Positions 18,306-26,376 of a stretch of 34,663 nt of DNA are shown here, one piece after another. How positions within the stretch are numbered: position 1 is the stretch's first letter; each line of letters starts with the position of its first letter. A model generated the notes under the pieces. It was given only the letters and a program-made list of their open reading frames with translations, did not search any database and was not told the origin of the DNA. This stretch comes from Chaetoceros tenuissimus. Lineage: Eukaryota; Bacillariophyta; Thalassiosirophyceae; Chaetocerotales; Chaetocerotaceae. The stretch lies in assembly GCA_021927905.1 (NCBI GenBank), contig BLLK01000036.1, positions 1 to 34,663 of the forward strand, given 5' to 3'. The position numbers were made by a program, and so were the translations under genes.

Positions 18306-20567
18306 TTATTCTTCGGAATCTTGATAAGCATTGTTATTCCCCAGTGACTTTAATTCTATCGATTCTAAAGAATTTTCTCTGGAAGAAGTGTAATACTTTT
18401 TTCGTAAAGATATGAATAGCAGCACAGAGAAGGAAAATATGCCACTAGCTAATTTTGCAAGTCTGAAATTATATGGATTGATTTCATTTGAGGAACATCC
18501 ACACATTTGCCCGAAGTAATTTTGAAATTGCTCACAAGAAGGAAGCTGATTTGGATCGATGAAAACGAGGGATGCCTGATCCTTCTCGAACATTATAGGT
18601 ATAAAGGCATCCATTTCATCGCAAGTCCAATCCTCGTGACCTTTGATTGTCTTCTCAAGCAATGATGGCCTTTTTCCATATTTACATAGAGTGCATGGCG
18701 AAAGTTCCTTTTCATCATCTCTTTCAATTAAAGAGGAATCTTCTTTTGCTTCTACACCTTCCTCCGAAAGCAAGGATGAAGACAGAAGTGTGCTCCAACT
18801 ATCAAAAATAGAGGTATTCTGGAATGGGTACGATCCAGAAACTGCATCATATTCTTTCGGTACGAATTGGCAAGCATTTTCACTAGGTGCAACCAAGCGA
18901 TCAAATTCTTTTTCCGAGTTGATTTTGTCCAAACGATACTTGGTTTCACATCCTACAGAAATGTTATAAGGTAAATACTCCAACCCAGACTTGTTTGCCT
19001 CCCTTACTTCCGCATCAAAGTTCCCACATCGAAGTTTGGCTGATCTTGGATAATACCATAAAAATGTTTGACACATTTCTTGATCTGATCCAGACCCAAA
19101 TACTACTCCTCTCTTGTTATAGTAGCATGATACAACAAATGAATCTCCTTGGGATATCTTGAATGGAATATGACTTTGTGAAGAACAGCCTGCCCCTTGA
19201 CGGAAGTCAAAGTGATTCACTCCCGATACCCTGACAACGTCATCTAATTCATTGAATTGCATCGATACCATTCTTTTACCGCTAGAATGCATGTGAAATA
19301 CCTCTTTGAAAACAGTTATGTAGTCCTTTGTAAAATCTTTAGTCAACTTTTCTTTGGTAAAACAGTCTTTGGGACAGTAGTATGAATGACGTGCACTTTT
19401 TTCTATGTCATCCGACCAAGGCACTGTTCTTTTTCCAATCAGAGCAAGTGATGGATCTCCTACCATCAATAAATCTGCGAAATATTTCACTTTCTTTCTG
19501 GTAAAATATACACGTACTCCTGAACGATCATTTCTCCTGCTTGAAAGCAATGGATTATGGTAGTGGATTTCTACTCGAAATCCTTTATATGCGCTTTCCA
19601 ATCTACCCATTGGAATACCTACATCACTAGGCAGTTCAAAAACTCTTGATGCCCCAGCCTCCCATGGATGAATCATATTCATGTAGGCTCTACAAAGTCT
19701 TTTATCACTCCCCAAGATTTCATTGTCCGTCCCATGAAGATCGATGTGATGAACTATATCTTCATTATTTCCGTCAATCACTTGTTCAAACTTCACTATA
19801 TAAACTTCTTCATGATCCTTTAGCTCAGGGAACTGGTCAAGTGTAAAACAAAAGTTCTTGTATGTAGTTACTTCCGTAGGTATTATGAAAGACTCGTCGG
19901 GGACTAGGTCAATGTATTCGAGCTGATTACTCTGACTGTTGGATAAAGAATACTCACAATCGAAAAATCGAATGTCCCCCTTGACTCTATTTTGAATACC
20001 ATGAGGTCGAATAGTTGTCTGAATTTTATTATTTGATGATATTTCCTGTTGATGAGAGACTAGCTCTCCACTTCCATTTACATCCCCCCATGCAGCAATC
20101 ACTTTCATGGGAGGAATGATTTGATTGGAATCATCTACAAATGAAAGATCTTCGTTCAAATCATTTCCAACTAAGGAACGTTTCACTTCGACTATCAACC
20201 AGCCACTTGAGCCATGATCATCTTGGTGGAAGGTTGAATTGATGTACTTCCAATCCTGACCACATTTATCGGCAATGGGAAAACCATACTCTACACCATG
20301 ACAATCGATGACGACTGTTGTTCCTGCTACGAACAAGAACATATCCGCACCAATCATACCTCCCATTTCCGACAAACCAAAGGATATCCATTTGTCTTTA
20401 TTATGCATAGGGTTTCTGGAAAAATATACTGCAAGAGCTAGTTCTATCTCATTTGTAGAGTCTTGAATAGTCCAATAGATTTCAACACCAGCTGCTTTTT
20501 CGGTCGCAGCTCCATCATCACGATCTAGCAGGATCTTTTTACAATTGTATTTTGAAATTACATTCAT
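18306..20567 (-). CDS. DOMON + copper type II ascorbate-dependent monooxygenase (DBH/MOXD1-like), membrane anchored
   Basis: 753 aa, single exon as read. Residues about 25-170 form a DOMON domain (WTIQ...WISFGLSEMGGMIGADMFL). Then come the two Cu monooxygenase domains: CuH site His273-His274 (VHHIDLHG) and HYHNP (335-339); CuM site His425-x-His427 (FHMHSSGKR) and Met498 (DQEMCQTF), followed by WYYP. These match all ligand positions of dopamine beta-hydroxylase. A membrane helix (about 705-722, LASGIFSFSVLLFISL) with a short basic tail follows, so it is probably a type I surface or Golgi enzyme. No signal peptide is seen at the ATG, and an in-frame TAG lies 8 codons upstream (tctag at 20585-20589 region), which could equally be a splice acceptor of an upstream exon. 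The substrate is unknown. A decayed copy of its 3' end is at 13.2-13.55 kb. It is divergent from the LRR gene. Confidence 0.88.
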   Translation of the reverse strand: MNVISKYNCKKILLDRDDGAATEKAAGVEIYWTIQDSTNEIELALAVYFSRNPMHNKDKWISFGLSEMGGMIGADMFLFVAGTTVVIDCHGVEYGFPIADKCGQDWKYINSTFHQDDHGSSGWLIVEVKRSLVGNDLNEDLSFVDDSNQIIPPMKVIAAWGDVNGSGELVSHQQEISSNNKIQTTIRPHGIQNRVKGDIRFFDCEYSLSNSQSNQLEYIDLVPDESFIIPTEVTTYKNFCFTLDQFPELKDHEEVYIVKFEQVIDGNNEDIVHHIDLHGTDNEILGSDKRLCRAYMNMIHPWEAGASRVFELPSDVGIPMGRLESAYKGFRVEIHYHNPLLSSRRNDRSGVRVYFTRKKVKYFADLLMVGDPSLALIGKRTVPWSDDIEKSARHSYYCPKDCFTKEKLTKDFTKDYITVFKEVFHMHSSGKRMVSMQFNELDDVVRVSGVNHFDFRQGAGCSSQSHIPFKISQGDSFVVSCYYNKRGVVFGSGSDQEMCQTFLWYYPRSAKLRCGNFDAEVREANKSGLEYLPYNISVGCETKYRLDKINSEKEFDRLVAPSENACQFVPKEYDAVSGSYPFQNTSIFDSWSTLLSSSLLSEEGVEAKEDSSLIERDDEKELSPCTLCKYGKRPSLLEKTIKGHEDWTCDEMDAFIPIMFEKDQASLVFIDPNQLPSCEQFQNYFGQMCGCSSNEINPYNFRLAKLASGIFSFSVLLFISLRKKYYTSSRENSLESIELKSLGNNNAYQDSEE

Positions 20568-20950
20568 ATACGCAGTTTCTATGTTCTAGATGGGAATAGT
20601 GGCAAGAATATCTTTTGGCTTTCATCACCACCGCGTTTAAGTTTATATTAATTTCCAAAATTGCGCCCCACGTATGTACATAGTCTTACTATGTCAATTA
20701 GTATTTAACATTGAAGTTTCTTCCGTGTCTTTGGCCAATTTAATGTATTTTGAGACAAAAATATTTGGGAGTCACTTCGGAATATTACTAAAAGTCATTC
20801 CGATGTATTTTTGCTGGACTGGAGGTATTTGTCATGCCTCACCTCTATCCTGCCTCTATCCTGTCTTTCCATACCATCGATAATTCCTTGACTATTGCAT
20901 GCAAAAGGCTCTGCGCTCTTCATATTTCATAACTAACCAGTCGAGACAGA
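20568..20950. promoter_or_regulatory. Divergent intergenic region, monooxygenase / LRR gene
   Basis: 383 bp. A plus-strand frame starting at 20674 begins MYIVLLCQLVFNIEVSS and looks signal-peptide-like. It could be a first exon of the LRR gene, whose own ATG lacks a signal peptide, but I found no convincing donor to join it. Otherwise no clear elements. Confidence 0.35.
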
Positions 20951-23236
20951 ATGCCTCCGGAAAATCAAAAACGAATAGCTGAGACAGAAGTTCTCCGGCA
21001 CATAGCTAGAGAATGGAAAATAAATGGTCTTCAAGGTTGGACGGAATATCAAACAAACTTTACTACATGTAAGCGGACAATACATTTTCTATTATGTTTA
21101 TCTTTCATGTTTTATTTTACTAATAACATTATTTGCTCTGTATAGCTATATGTCAATGGGACGGAATATATTGTAATGAATTAAATACTCTGGTAAAGAT
21201 AGAATTGCCCAGACTCGGTTTAACTGGAACTATATCGGCAGAATTAAGTGTATTGAGTGATTTGGAGATTATAGACTTTAGTGAAAATATGTTGACGGGC
21301 ACGATACCTCTCGAGGTGAAAAGAATGTCGGCATTAAAGGGTTTCAATGTTGCATTTAACAAAATTCATGGAGCAATAGATGGATTTCTACCTTCACTAA
21401 AAATGTTGAATGCAAGTCATAATGAACTCAATACTATATTACCAAACTTTGGTTTGACATCTACGATGGAGATTTTAGATATTTCCTACAATAGATTGGG
21501 TGGTGAGATTCCATCCACGGTGGGTGCTATGGAGATGGTGAAGCATTTAGACTTGAGCTTCAATCAATTCATTGGTACAATACCGCATTCGTTTGGTGAC
21601 ATGCATGATTTGAAAGGATTATTTTTAAACGACAATAGGTACGTTGTCTTGGAATAAAAAGGCTACATTGAAATTCATCAGGTATCTCACTTTTAGTGCG
21701 ACTTTCTTTTTCAAAGATTAATGGGTACGATACCACATACACTACTGGCTGAATCGTCGGGAACATCGTTTCAAAAGAAACTTGAGTATTTGCATCTTCA
21801 TCATAATGATTTGTCGGGCACGATACCAGAGGGCCTATCCAGTCATTTACAATTGAAAGAGTTATACATTGACGGTAATAAATTTACAGGAGAAATACCT
21901 TTAGATATTTGTAATATGAATCTAAATGGCTTCCCTGAAATGTACAGTGGAGGGCTCGAGGGCAGCAACGGTTGTAATACCGTCGCTTGTCCTGTTAATA
22001 CTGTTTCCCCAAATGGGATGTTTCCTTGCAAACACTGTACAGAGAATGAATTTTCACCGTATCTAGGACGTGATAAGAATTGCTTTACTTTGAACGAAGA
22101 AGTGATATTACAAAGTTTGTACACAAAAACAAATGGTCCGATGTGGAAGAACAACACTGGCTGGAAGGATAAAGACATTTGCAAGTTTTTTGGTGTTAGA
22201 TGTAATGAAAATGGCAATGTTGTAGCGATTGAATTATCCGACAATGGTTTGACTGGCGAAATCCCTGATCTTCTTGGGATGTTGGCTTATTTGGAATATT
22301 TAGGTATGTAGATTTGCCTATCGAAAATGCATATTCTTTTTTATTGATTTTTTACTAAAATATTGCTCAAAATATGTTTCAAACACAGATCTATCCAGCA
22401 ACAAACTCGATGGTACATTACCATCTGATTTACGCTTTGCACCTCTTCAATATTTAGATGTCTCAAGTAATCGCCTAGAAGGACATGTAGCACCTATGCT
22501 TTGTATGAAAGATGAGATAAACGGAAATGGTATTGGTGGCACTTTCGATTGTGATTTAATATCTTGCGCACCAGGCACATACTCTCCTATTGGCCGTGCC
22601 ACATCTAAAGTCATTGCTCAGGAAAACGGTCAAACAAATATACAATGTCAACCTTGCAATAGGAGTACATCAAGATTCCTAGGAGCTAAGCATTGTGGTA
22701 CCATTAGGCTTGACCGTGATGAAATAGCTATTAGTGATTTCTTTTCGTATGAGAGTAATCTGATGCTTGCTTTGATTGTTTTATGCAGTTTCATCGCTAC
22801 TTTAGCCGCTGTGATAATATACAGGACAAGAAAAGTAAGACAGAATCATTTACTGCATATTCAAAATGCAAGAAGGGAATTGGGAGGATATGACACAGAG
22901 TCGTGTTGTACAGATGTAACAGAGTCTCAACATGCCCTCCGTATAAAAGTACGAAAGCTTCAAGCTGATGACGACCATACTTTCTGCAATGACGATGACC
23001 ATTCCTGTGCTTTCTCCCCGTCATGTTCTAGTAGGAGGATAGATGGACTAGAGTTGGCTACCCTCAATGAGTATGAAGATGAAACAAATTCAATTATTTC
23101 CACAAATAGTAGAACATCATCACTAATGAGAGGATCAACCGCATCTTTTACAGGCCGATCAATAAGCTCGGATATAGGATCTTCATCTGTGCGATCAAGG
23201 AGTTCTGAACTATGGTTGAATGCCCCTAATCTGTAA
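20951..23236 (+). CDS. LRR receptor-like membrane protein without kinase, 4 exons
   Basis: Exons 20951-21068, 21146-21638, 21717-22303 and 22389-23236 (introns GT-AG, 77, 78 and 85 bp; phases 1, 2, 1) give 681 aa. Seen: an LRRNT-type cap (LQGWTEYQTNFTTSICQWDGIYC), about nine plant-type LRRs (consensus LxxLdLSxNxLxGtIP), a Cys-rich spacer (CNTVACPVNT...CKHC), a second LRRNT (MWKNNTGW...FFGVRC) with about three more LRRs, another Cys-rich spacer, one membrane helix (LMLALIVLCSFIATLAAVII) and a Ser-rich cytoplasmic tail of about 140 residues with no enzyme domain. Two capped LRR blocks in one ectodomain suggest an internal fusion or duplication. It would act as a surface recognition or adhesion protein; the ligand is unknown. 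The ATG model has no signal peptide, so an upstream exon may be missing. Confidence 0.82.
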
Positions 23237-23570
23237 TAATAATTGATCATAATTCATAAAATCATATGATATATTCTTCACATTGCAGAAGTATGAATAT
23301 TTTTTGTCAGATGCAGTAAACCCTGACTATGTATCTTTGCTCGCGCATAATCTACAATGCATACAACATATGTAATTCCTACTGGCGACAAAGAAGCTAC
23401 AAGAATATGGAAATGAATACCTAATAAACAATGAAATGTATATTTACTAACTTTTGAAAAGCACAACCTATGCCATATGCCATCATGTAACCTTTCAAGA
23501 TTGAACATTTTTTCGACCGCAAACAATAAACAACGAAGAAGGATCCTTTTCTCTATACATCTACAAACTT
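23237..23570. other. Convergent intergenic region
   Basis: 334 bp between the 3' ends of the LRR gene and the first Cys-rich secreted gene. No coding frame with support. Confidence 0.4.
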
Positions 23571-24227
23571 TTAACAAGTAGATCGACAAGTCTTCATCAC
23601 TCCAGGGAAGGTACAGCGATAATTCGGATTATTTTTCACCCATGGGTCGCAAGATCTCATAATATTCTGACCGTCTGGTTTCTGAGTTTTGAATCTAGCT
23701 TGAGAATCCACATTACAATTTCCACTATAGTTTGCACATGTAATTGGGCAGTGCGAGGCAACGGTGGCGATATTGCATCTCTCTTGTGTGTTGAGACGTG
23801 CAGCCCAACTGCAACCTCTTCTTCTGTTCCTTCCATTGATGACGATTTTCATGCGAAGCGGAGAATCTGTACATGCACTTGTGGAAGGACCAGTGGTTGG
23901 ACTGTTTCCAGATGGATTGCTATTCGGTCCAGAAGTTGGTAAACTCGGAGAGTTTCCAGCAGGTCCAGAGGTTGGAGTGTTTCCGCTAGCAGGACCAGAG
24001 GTTGGAGTGTTTCCGCTAGCAGGACCAGAGGTTGGAGTGTTTCCAGCAGGACCAGAGGTTGGTGAGGAATTAGGGGATGAATTAGGTTCTGATGTTGGAC
24101 TTAGATTGTTTGGAGTGGAGGTGGGTGCATCATCGTCATCATCATCGGGACTTGATGGACTTCCTAGAACCATGTTCATACTACAGAAGATGGACAGGAA
24201 TAATACTAGAACTAGATTGAGCTTCAT
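23571..24227 (-). CDS. Secreted Cys-rich protein with Pro/Ser/Gly repeat stalk (copy 1), 218 aa
   Basis: Not assigned to a named family. Signal peptide MKLNLVLVLFLSIFCSMN..., then an Asp run, then a Thr/Ser/Pro/Gly stalk with 10-residue repeats (TSGPASGNTP), then a Cys-rich C-terminal domain of about 95 residues with ten Cys (SPLRMKI, CSWAAR, RCNIATVASHCPITC, MRSCDPWV, YRCTFPGVMKTCRSTC). The Cys spacing resembles diatom ShK-like modules. It is probably cell-wall or secreted. A tandem paralogue lies at 24973-25617; both share signal peptide, stalk and Cys domain and part of the promoter. This copy is intact and can be taken as the parental structure. Confidence 0.78.
   Translation of the reverse strand: MKLNLVLVLFLSIFCSMNMVLGSPSSPDDDDDDAPTSTPNNLSPTSEPNSSPNSSPTSGPAGNTPTSGPASGNTPTSGPASGNTPTSGPAGNSPSLPTSGPNSNPSGNSPTTGPSTSACTDSPLRMKIVINGRNRRRGCSWAARLNTQERCNIATVASHCPITCANYSGNCNVDSQARFKTQKPDGQNIMRSCDPWVKNNPNYRCTFPGVMKTCRSTC
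23965..24063 (-). repeat. In-frame 30-bp repeat in copy-1 stalk
   Basis: The unit gttggagtgtttccgctagc plus aggaccagag occurs twice exactly and once shortened. It encodes the TSGPASGNTP stalk units. Confidence 0.85.
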
Positions 24228-24912
24228 AATGAGTTGTAGTGCAAAGAGATGGTAATAACAAGGACGATGTAGACTCTAAAAAGGAAGCAAGATTGTAATT
24301 ACTTCTAGTTGTTGTTGCATTATTTGTAATAATGGGAAGATCCCAAAAGATACTCTCCCTCAGCTTTCAGCTTTTAGCTTCAATATGTTCTCTGGAATAT
24401 CTCCTTATCGTCACTATTTTACTATTACTTATAATAGGGGTGAGAAGGCGGAGAAACTGCAATCAAATTTCATAAATTTAAATGATAGAATGAGAAGCCC
24501 AATGTGATTATTTCTCCGAGCCATTTGAAACTTGAGAATGGTGTCATCTCGGATAAAAAACATCAAATTAGAAATTAGAAAATGACAACAGTGGAAAGAA
24601 CAATAAGAGATATGAGAGTGCGCAACCTCGCCAGAAATATTTGTAGTAGCACGCAGCGAGTGACATTGGAGTGAGAATTTAAAATACAAATTCAAACATT
24701 GGAAATATTTTCATTCATGAATAAATGGAGCGAAGTAGTCGTCTTTGGAAGATAAAAGTGATAACTTTTCTATATTTTATTTGTAAGAATTAGACATCAA
24801 GAAGCAGATAGTCGTAGACTCTTTTCTCTGCATATTTCACAACGCATTCCGTTACATACTCCTCCCTCCTCTGCCACCTGCCATCTAGAGAAGAAGCTAT
24901 AAAATTTGCTTA
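24228..24912. other. Intergenic region upstream of copy 1
   Basis: 685 bp. It holds the promoter of copy 1, including a block (24261-24307: aggacgatgtagactct, then ggaagcaagattgtaatt) that recurs before copy 2. The rest is AT-rich with no credible frame; the 88-codon minus-strand frame at 24429-24695 has no ATG context or similarity. Confidence 0.5.
24261..24307 (-). promoter_or_regulatory. Promoter block shared by the two Cys-rich paralogues (copy-1 side)
   Basis: ggacgatgtagactct and ggaagcaagattgtaatt, with a few differing bases between, lie about 35-80 bp before the copy-1 ATG. The same two blocks lie at a similar distance before copy 2. It may be a core promoter and 5' UTR conserved through the duplication. 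Confidence 0.5.
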
Positions 24913-24972
24913 TCAACATGTAGATCGGCATGTATCTTTCATTCCAGGGAAGGTACAGCGATAACTCGCATC
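24913..24972 (-). pseudogene. Residual 3' codons of copy 2 beyond its premature stop
   Basis: Nineteen codons plus TGA follow the TAA of copy 2 in the same frame. They match the end of copy 1 (YRCTFPG, CRSTC), so the original stop was TGA at 24915-24913. Compared with copy 1, about 18 nt including SCDPWV codons are gone. Confidence 0.75.
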
Positions 24973-25617
24973 TTAGGATCTCATCATTTTTTTGCCATCT
25001 ATTTTTTCAACTCTGATTCTAGCTTGAGAGTCCACATTACAATCGCCACCATATTTCGCACATGTAATTGGGCAATGAGAGGCAACAGTTGCAAAACTGC
25101 ATCTAGACTCAGTATTTTTACGTGACGCCCAGATACAAGATTTTCCTCTAGTCTTGCCTTTGATGACGATTTTCATGCGGAGCGGAGAATCTGCACATGA
25201 TTTAAAATTAGTTGGATTGCTATTCGGTCCAGAAGTTGGTAAGCTTGGAGAGTTTCCAGCTGGACCAGACGTTGGACTGTTTCCTACACTAGCAGGTCCA
25301 ATTGTTGGAGAGTTTCCAGCTGGACCAGACGTTGGACTATTTCCTACACTAGCAGGTCCAATTGTTGGAGAGTTTCCAGCTGGACCAGACGTTGGACTAT
25401 TTCCTACACTAGAAGGTCCTCCAGTTGGTGCGGAGTTCGGAGATGAATTGGGACCAGAAGTAGGACTTAGATTGTTTGGAGTGGAGGTGGGTTCATCATC
25501 GTCTGGTTCATCTGGGCTATCTACAGTTTTATCATCATCTGGATCATCGCTTCCAAGAACCATGTTCATACTACAGAAGATGGACAGGAACAATACTAGA
25601 AATAGATTGAGCTTCAT
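24973..25617 (-). CDS. Secreted Cys-rich paralogue (copy 2), C-terminally truncated, 214 aa
   Basis: Signal peptide MKLNLFLVLFLSIFCSMN, an Asp-rich segment, then a stalk of 20-residue repeats (NSPTSGPAGNSPTIGPASVG) and most of the Cys-rich domain (SPLRMKIVIKGK, CIWASRKNTESRC, SHCPITC). The frame stops at TAA (24975-24973) right after MMRS, so the last Cys residues of the domain are missing. Downstream codons still match copy 1. It is either a decaying duplicate, a shorter functional form, or a spliced end; no GT-AG pair that restores the frame was found. High similarity at the signal peptide points to a fairly recent tandem duplication. Confidence 0.7.
   Translation of the reverse strand: MKLNLFLVLFLSIFCSMNMVLGSDDPDDDKTVDSPDEPDDDEPTSTPNNLSPTSGPNSSPNSAPTGGPSSVGNSPTSGPAGNSPTIGPASVGNSPTSGPAGNSPTIGPASVGNSPTSGPAGNSPSLPTSGPNSNPTNFKSCADSPLRMKIVIKGKTRGKSCIWASRKNTESRCSFATVASHCPITCAKYGGDCNVDSQARIRVEKIDGKKMMRS
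25247..25425 (-). repeat. In-frame 60-bp minisatellite in copy-2 stalk
   Basis: A 60-bp unit (starting tggaccagacgttggact) occurs nearly three times with one or two base changes. It gives the 20-residue stalk units, twice the length of the copy-1 unit, so the two stalks expanded independently. Confidence 0.88.
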
Positions 25618-26376
25618 AGTAAGAAAGAGACAAGGAGAGGACAGTTAGTACAAAGGACGATGTAGACTCTAATCCAGGAAGCAAGATTGTAATTGCTTCT
25701 TGATGCTTTTATTTGATTGTTTCGTATTTTCAGCCTCTAAATTTCTCCGCATCTCCTCGCTAGCCTCGAATTTGTTGAAGGTAGAAAATTGCGAAGAGCT
25801 TTTTCTGTGCTTGCATTTTTATCCAATAACAGTACATTCGAAACAGTGACGAACACCCAAAAAGCCTTTTTAAGTTACGATGAGAACCCTAGGGAGGCAT
25901 TTTCATCCACTTTTACTCTCATCCACGTGCGTCATTCTTATGTCATTCAAGGCATCAACAGAGTGAAAATGATGCAAGTAAATTTCATCGCATCATATCC
26001 CTATAGGGAAGTCCAGTATGAGGAGGAAGTCCGGTATGAGGAGGAAGTCCGGTATCCAATGCATGGTAGGTCTGCATGCATCTTACGAAGGAGAAGTCAT
26101 TACCTATCTCACTTCCAAAATAAAGTAACATTCAGAATGCACAGAAAAATAAAAATATCGAAAGTATTCTATTGAAGATGCGATGATAATAGGGTATTAG
26201 CGATCACAACATCTAAATGAATGAATAATCTACATTAAAAAGCATGAAAGCAAAAGGCATTTTCTGTTACTTGAGGTATTTAGCAGCGCATTCTTTGTCA
26301 TCACTGTTCTTATTTTTTATTCTTTTTTATTGCAAGTGTATTCTATATTATAGACTTAATTTCGCGATCATTATGT
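25618..26376. other. Intergenic region, copy-2 promoter and unassigned sequence
   Basis: 759 bp. The block at 25653-25700 repeats the copy-1 promoter element. The rest holds a plus-strand frame (25789-26175) without ATG start, not taken as a gene, and a short tandem repeat at 26007-26055. Confidence 0.45.
26007..26055 (+). repeat. 18-bp tandem repeat
   Basis: The unit gaagtccggtatgaggag is present about 2.7 times, the first copy with one change (ccag for ccgg). Confidence 0.85.

Noticed and set aside
24429-24695. 88-codon minus-strand frame upstream of copy 1
   Set aside because: No start context, no motif, and biased toward AT-rich codons.
25154-25648. Long plus-strand frame opposite the copy-2 Cys-rich gene (also 23764-24255 opposite copy 1)
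   Set aside because: It is the complement of the repetitive stalk, kept open by the repeat composition. The minus strand has signal peptide and Cys pattern.
25789-26175. 128-codon plus-strand open frame
   Set aside because: No ATG start, basic low-complexity end, no signal or domain, and it contains the 18-bp tandem repeat.
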